DNA of 9,544 nt from CBFCZU01 sp965602635 (GTDB taxonomy: Bacteria; Planctomycetota; Phycisphaerae; SM23-33): assembly GCA_965602635.1 (NCBI GenBank), contig CBFCZU010000167.1, positions 1 through 9,544 of the forward strand. Direction: 5' to 3'. Position numbers and translations under genes: made by a program. Position 1 is the stretch's first letter. Each line of letters opens with the position of its first letter. Below the pieces are notes generated by a model. It was not told the origin of the DNA and made no database searches. It saw nothing but the letters and a program-made list of their open reading frames with translations. This document shows positions 6,496 to 9,544 of this stretch, piece by piece.

Positions 6496-6768
6496 CTACT
6501 TCATGTGGGCCGGCACCAGTCGCTCCGACAGGGCGAACCTTTCCCAACTGCTTCCCCTGCACTTGGGACAGATGCCGTCCCTGGGCACGTCTCCCGGTGG
6601 CGTGTACCCGCAGTAATGGCAAAGCACGAACACCCGCTTCGGCATCGAGGCAGATACCGGCACCGCCGACGGCCGGCGGACCGCTCGGGTCTGCCGGGTC
6701 GTGGCGTAGTGCGGGCGCGTCTTGTCAGTCCTGCGGGGTTGAGCGGAATGGCGAGGTCGCGAAATCAT
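6496..6768 (-). CDS. Small basic zinc-ribbon protein
   Basis: A 90-residue protein. The first 42 residues are basic and of low complexity (Arg, Ser, Thr, Pro), probably disordered. Residues 43-90 hold a zinc ribbon, C50-x2-C53 (CHYC) and C67-x2-C70 (CPKC) separated by 13 residues rich in Gly, Pro and Asp, followed by SSWERFAL. The spacing resembles rubredoxin-like or short zinc-ribbon folds. Nucleic-acid or protein binding is possible, but no function can be assigned. The ATG at 6768 is preferred because a purine-rich AAGGAAGG lies upstream at suitable distance. An internal ATG (residue 42, just before the zinc ribbon) has no ribosome site. Confidence 0.65.
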   Translation of the reverse strand: MISRPRHSAQPRRTDKTRPHYATTRQTRAVRRPSAVPVSASMPKRVFVLCHYCGYTPPGDVPRDGICPKCRGSSWERFALSERLVPAHMK

Positions 6769-6966
6769 CTCTCACCACCTTCCTTGGAACTTCCAGCTCC
6801 AGGCCTCGGCGGCCTCGAGTTTGTACGTCTCTGCCACTTAGATTTTCCCCGCGCGAGGCCGGGCGAGAGAGGCCCATATAAGCCATTGCAGAAAAGGAGC
6901 TTACAAGGACGATTCGGCTGGACAGTTGGCCCCGCGCGAAAGCTTCTCTCGGGAGGGGCGCGAAGC
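6769..6966. other. Divergent intergenic stretch, nothing further recognised
   Basis: About 200 bases between the minus-strand zinc-ribbon gene and the -10 box of the lipoprotein. It holds a Shine-Dalgarno-like AAAAGGAG near 6892-6899, but no start codon follows at useful distance. No RNA gene or repeat was found. Confidence 0.4.
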
Positions 6967-6972
6967 TATAAT
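6967..6972 (+). promoter_or_regulatory. -10 box of the lipoprotein gene, near-leaderless layout
   Basis: A perfect TATAAT ends nine bases before the ATG at 6982, so transcription should begin at or within a few bases of the start codon. No Shine-Dalgarno fits in the gap. The -35 region at 17 bases (TTCTCT) is weak. Confidence 0.55.
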
Positions 6973-6981
6973 GTCGCGGCT

Positions 6982-7470
6982 ATGAATTGGCTTAGACGGC
7001 TCGCCGTTATCGCCGGGGTGCTGGCCCTGCCCATCGCCGGCTGCGACCACGTCGGAGGGATCTACAGGGCCACTACCGGACACCTCGGGGCCGACATTAC
7101 GCCAAAAAACACGTGGCTGGCCAGGGGCGACCTTCAGAACCCGTTGGCGGCGATCGACGATGACATGGCCACCGCGGCCCGAAGCGACTACGACTACTCC
7201 GGCGCCGCCATCACCATCGACCTGCGGCGGCAATGCGTGTTCCAGACCGTCGTCGTGGACCACGGCGCCGGCGAGCACGGACACGCGAGCACGGTGGCCG
7301 TCGCCACCAGCGCCGACGGCAAGAACTTCATCGATCGGCACGTCTCGCCCGGCAAGCGGCGGGTGACGATCCTGTGCCTGCCCAAGCCCGTCCTGGCGCG
7401 GTACCTCCGCCTGCGGGTGACGGCGCCGGGTGTCCAGCCGTGGAACATCGCCGAGATATACCTCCAGTAG
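6982..7470 (+). CDS. Lipoprotein with F5/8 type C (discoidin-like) domain
   Basis: A 162-residue exported lipoprotein. Residues 1-20 are a signal sequence (MNWLRR then a hydrophobic run) ending in the lipobox IAG-C with C21 as the lipidated cysteine. Residues about 45-162 match the F5/8 type C or galactose-binding-like beta-sandwich pattern: NPLAAIDDDMATAA, then AITIDLRRQCVFQTVVVDHG, AVATSADGKNF, RYLRLRV and the closing NIAEIYL. Such domains bind carbohydrate or other surfaces, and planctomycetes carry many. The ligand cannot be told. The ATG is fixed by the signal sequence and the -10 box just upstream; the frame is open far upstream, but that region encodes no plausible protein. It is followed by the radical SAM gene, which has its own promoter. 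Confidence 0.82.
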   Translation: MNWLRRLAVIAGVLALPIAGCDHVGGIYRATTGHLGADITPKNTWLARGDLQNPLAAIDDDMATAARSDYDYSGAAITIDLRRQCVFQTVVVDHGAGEHGHASTVAVATSADGKNFIDRHVSPGKRRVTILCLPKPVLARYLRLRVTAPGVQPWNIAEIYLQ

Positions 7471-7487
7471 GGCGGGTCAGTCGGCGA

Positions 7488-7516
7488 TTCACAATCCCCC
7501 CCGGGCCTTCTACAAT
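7488..7516 (+). promoter_or_regulatory. Promoter giving a leaderless GTG start for the radical SAM gene
   Basis: TTCACA (7488-7493), a 17-base spacer and TACAAT (7511-7516). Six bases later is the GTG at 7523, exactly where transcription would be expected to begin. No Shine-Dalgarno is present. Both boxes match consensus at five of six positions. Confidence 0.6.
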
Positions 7517-7522
7517 CCTTCT

Positions 7523-8980
7523 GTGATCGGGCGCGCGAACAACTCCGCTGCGGGCGCCGGGCCCCTCGCCGCCGGGCGGCCCAGGCTGAGGCTGATAAAC
7601 CCCCACAGCCCGCTGTCCACCATCACCCTGCCGGAGATCATCCGCAAGATGACCTTCTCGCGGCGGGGGCTGTTCATGCCGCTGAACCTTGCGATATGCG
7701 CGGCCGTGGCCGGCGACGACTGGGACGTGGAGATCGTCGATGAAAACGTCACCGACGCTCCGCACGCCCCGGCCGCCGACGTGGACGCGGTCGGCATCGG
7801 GGCGATGACGCCCCAGGCCCGCCGGGCGTACGAGCTGGCCGACGCCTACCGGGCGCTGAACGTGCCGGTGATCCTCGGCGGCATCCACCCCTCGGCCCTG
7901 CCGGAAGAGGCGCTGGAGCACGCGACCATCGTCTGCCGCGGCGACGCCGAGGGCACGTTGCCAAGGGCGCTGCGCGACCTGCGGGCCGGCGAGGCCAAGA
8001 CGATCTACGACTGGACCGAGCAGCCCGACGCCCCCATCGCCACGCCGCGGAAGGACCTGCTGGACCCGGCCGACTACCTCGTCTTCAACCCGATCCAGAC
8101 GACCCGCGGCTGCCCGCACGGGTGCACCTTCTGCACCACACCGGCGATCTTCGGGCGGAAGTTCCGCCAGCGGAAGATCGACGACATCGTCAACGAGATG
8201 GCCGAGGCGCACGAGCGCTTCCACAGCCGGGTGTTCATCTTTTCCGACGACGACGTGGCCGGCAACCACGCCTGGGCGATGGAGCTGTTCGAGCGCCTCA
8301 AGGGGCTGAAGATCCGCTGGGCGAGCCAGTGCGACATACTCATCTCCAACAACGACCGCCTCCTGGCGACCATGCGCGACAGCGGGTGCATCGGGCTGAT
8401 CCTCGGGCTGGAAAGCCCCCGCGCCGGCACGCTCGCCGAGGCGGGCAAGAGCTACGTCCGGGCCGAATCCTACGTCCGGCGGATCGCGAAGATACAGTCC
8501 TACGGCATCAGCATCTGGGGCTCGTTCATCTTCGGCTTCGACACCGACGACTGGCGCGACTGCATGGCGGCGGTGAGGTTCGCCCAGCGGACCAACCTGT
8601 GCATGAGCTGCTACCCCATCCTCACCCCCTATCCCGGCACGCAGGTCTTCGAGCAGTACCGCCGCCAGGGGCGGCTGACCACCACCGACTGGGAGAAGTA
8701 CAACGGAGCGACGGTGGTCTTCGAGCCGGCGAGGATGACCGCCCAGCAGCTTCGGCACGCCCAGATGGCGGCCTTCCACGAGTTCTTCAGCCCGCGCAGC
8801 GCGCTTCAGCGTCTCAAGGCGCTGCCTCTGAAGAAGAACTCCTACCTGGCGAACCTGGCCATTCACCGTGGGCTGACGTACTACTACTCGCGGAAGGGGC
8901 GCCCGCTGCCGCGGTTCGCCGACTTCGAGGCCCCCGACGCCGCCCGCCGGATCGCCCGCTCCCTGGGCGAGGCGCCGTGA
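7523..8980 (+). CDS. Cobalamin-binding radical SAM enzyme, substrate unknown
   Basis: A 485-residue protein with two domains. Residues about 20-160 form a Rossmann-like cobalamin-binding domain (RLRLINPHSP, EIVDEN at 70-75, AVGIGAMTP, VILGGIHPSALPEEAL at 116-131). Residues about 185-400 are the radical SAM TIM-barrel, with the iron-sulfur ligands C197, C201 and C204 (RGCPHGCTFC). Other typical motifs follow: VFIFSDDD at 237-244, GLILGLES at 291-298 and the FGFDTDD strand near 337-343. The last 85 residues form a helical C-terminal region. The family (BchE, HpnR/HpnP types, many methyltransferases and ring-forming enzymes) uses SAM cleavage with methylcobalamin or a related cofactor; the reaction here cannot be chosen from sequence. 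No DxHxxG base-off motif is seen, as usual in this class. GTG at 7523 is chosen because it sits six bases after a good promoter and just before the conserved domain. The next gene begins 13 bases after the stop. Confidence 0.85.
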   Translation: MIGRANNSAAGAGPLAAGRPRLRLINPHSPLSTITLPEIIRKMTFSRRGLFMPLNLAICAAVAGDDWDVEIVDENVTDAPHAPAADVDAVGIGAMTPQARRAYELADAYRALNVPVILGGIHPSALPEEALEHATIVCRGDAEGTLPRALRDLRAGEAKTIYDWTEQPDAPIATPRKDLLDPADYLVFNPIQTTRGCPHGCTFCTTPAIFGRKFRQRKIDDIVNEMAEAHERFHSRVFIFSDDDVAGNHAWAMELFERLKGLKIRWASQCDILISNNDRLLATMRDSGCIGLILGLESPRAGTLAEAGKSYVRAESYVRRIAKIQSYGISIWGSFIFGFDTDDWRDCMAAVRFAQRTNLCMSCYPILTPYPGTQVFEQYRRQGRLTTTDWEKYNGATVVFEPARMTAQQLRHAQMAAFHEFFSPRSALQRLKALPLKKNSYLANLAIHRGLTYYYSRKGRPLPRFADFEAPDAARRIARSLGEAP

Positions 8981-8993
8981 AAGGAAACGCACC

Positions 8994-9395
8994 ATGAGCG
9001 AGACAGACCCGCCCACCAGCTCCGACACGCGGTTCCTGGTCGCTACGATGGCGTTGATGGTGGTCGTCATGGCGCTGCTCGCCGGTCTGTGGCTGAGCAT
9101 GCGCGCCCGCGCCACCCGGGCCGAGGGCGAGCTGGCGCGCCTCAGGCCGCAGCTCCGCAGAGGCCGGGACATGACCGCACTGTTCGAGCGTGCATTGAAG
9201 GAAGGCTCGGTGACCATCCCGCTCGTTGACCGCGACTCCCTGCCGGCCGTGGCGGTAAAGCTCAACGGGCAGGACGTGAAGGCACTGGAGGTTGACGCCA
9301 GGATGGGCGAATCGATGGGCTTCGCCCCCGGCGACGTGATCATCGTCCAGCCGCCGGTGCCTGCCACATCCACCGCCCCGGCCGGGGGCGGTTAG
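8994..9395 (+). CDS. Small membrane-anchored protein following the radical SAM gene
   Basis: A 133-residue protein. A polar N-terminus is followed by one membrane helix at about 14-36 (FLVATMALMVVVMALLAGLW), then a charged helical stretch (RARATRAEGELARLRPQLRR). Residues about 72-120 form a soluble region of probable beta strands (SVTIPLVD, VAVKLNGQ, GDVIIVQPP), with a Pro/Ala/Gly tail. I do not recognise the family. AAAGGA lies eight bases before the ATG, and the gene begins 13 bases after the radical SAM stop, so the two are probably one transcript. An accessory or anchoring role for the enzyme is a guess from position only. Confidence 0.7.
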   Translation: MSETDPPTSSDTRFLVATMALMVVVMALLAGLWLSMRARATRAEGELARLRPQLRRGRDMTALFERALKEGSVTIPLVDRDSLPAVAVKLNGQDVKALEVDARMGESMGFAPGDVIIVQPPVPATSTAPAGGG

Positions 9396-9398
9396 GCC

Positions 9399-9426
9399 TT
9401 GCCGGCGCCGGACCCGGCTGTATACT
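9399..9426 (+). promoter_or_regulatory. Promoter of the gene at the right edge
   Basis: TTGCCG (9399-9404), a 16-base spacer and TATACT (9421-9426). The spacer holds the 10-bp palindrome CCGGCGCCGG (9402-9411). It lies directly after the stop codon at 9395 and points rightward. Confidence 0.5.
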
Positions 9427-9489
9427 CACCGGCAGATGCGCCCGGAGCGATCGGGGCGAGACCATCGGCAGGCGCACGGGGAGAGGCCA

Positions 9490-9544
9490 ATGAAGCGACG
9501 GGGACGCTGCTCACGGCATCCGGGGATTGTCGGATTCCTACTAG
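9490..9544 (+). CDS. N-terminus of a gene running off the right edge, possible signal peptide
   Basis: From the ATG at 9490 eighteen codons are visible (MKRRGRCSRH, then PGIVGFLL), a basic start leading into a hydrophobic run like a signal or anchor sequence. GGGGAGAGG sits just upstream as Shine-Dalgarno. Another ATG at 9436 is in the same frame and lies nine bases after the TATACT box, so an 18-residue longer leaderless form is possible. The product cannot be told. Confidence 0.5.
   Translation, partial: MKRRGRCSRHPGIVGFLL

Noticed and set aside
6427..6981. N-terminal extension of the lipoprotein frame
   Set aside because: It overlaps the zinc-ribbon gene on the other strand and encodes Arg/Pro-rich sequence; the signal sequence and TATAAT box place the start at 6982.
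7328..9373. A 681-codon open frame on the minus strand
   Set aside because: It lies opposite the radical SAM and membrane-protein genes, has no domain, is Arg/Gly/Val-rich, and is explained by the GC-rich third positions of the real genes.

Overview
The window is GC-rich and shows mostly single genes or short operons on both strands. The integrase lineage, the coiled-coil/basic-linker/winged-helix proteins, the F5/8-type lipoprotein and the cobalamin-type radical SAM enzyme together suggest a planctomycete, possibly Phycisphaerae. This is inferred from protein character only; no rRNA or other marker gene is present.

Left part (1-3120, all on the minus strand): two paralogous DNA-binding proteins flank a tyrosine recombinase. 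Each has an N-terminal coiled coil, a Lys/Arg-rich linker and a C-terminal domain resembling the HARE-HTH winged helix. The left copy runs off the window. Between them are about 600 bases with no convincing gene (317-930), the integrase (931-2295), and a 5' half of a tRNA-Arg(UCG) gene (2462-2500). The tRNA half keeps its own -10 box but loses tRNA identity just after the anticodon loop. A 14-bp piece of it is repeated directly upstream of the integrase start. This segment looks like a resident or decayed integrative element at a tRNA site, and its codon use and GC look lower than the right side.

Middle part (3121-6495): a secreted endonuclease/exonuclease/phosphatase-fold protein on the plus strand converges with a full-length CinA-type nicotinamide-nucleotide amidohydrolase on the minus strand, with a hairpin between them. 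Upstream of cinA, in the same direction, is a small two-helix membrane protein with a C-terminal zinc ribbon. Divergent from that is a small three-helix membrane protein.

Right part (6496-9544): a small basic zinc-ribbon protein (minus), then on the plus strand a lipoprotein with an F5/8 type C (discoidin-like) domain, a cobalamin-binding radical SAM enzyme closely followed by a small membrane-anchored protein (probable two-gene operon), and the start of another gene at the edge.

Several genes here appear to be transcribed from -10 boxes placed 6-9 bases before the start codon (leaderless or nearly so), while others have clear Shine-Dalgarno sites. The most unusual features are the broken tRNA beside an integrase with two non-canonical catalytic positions, and the paralogous chromatin-type proteins on both sides of it. 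I found no CRISPR array, rRNA or insertion sequence with terminal repeats.
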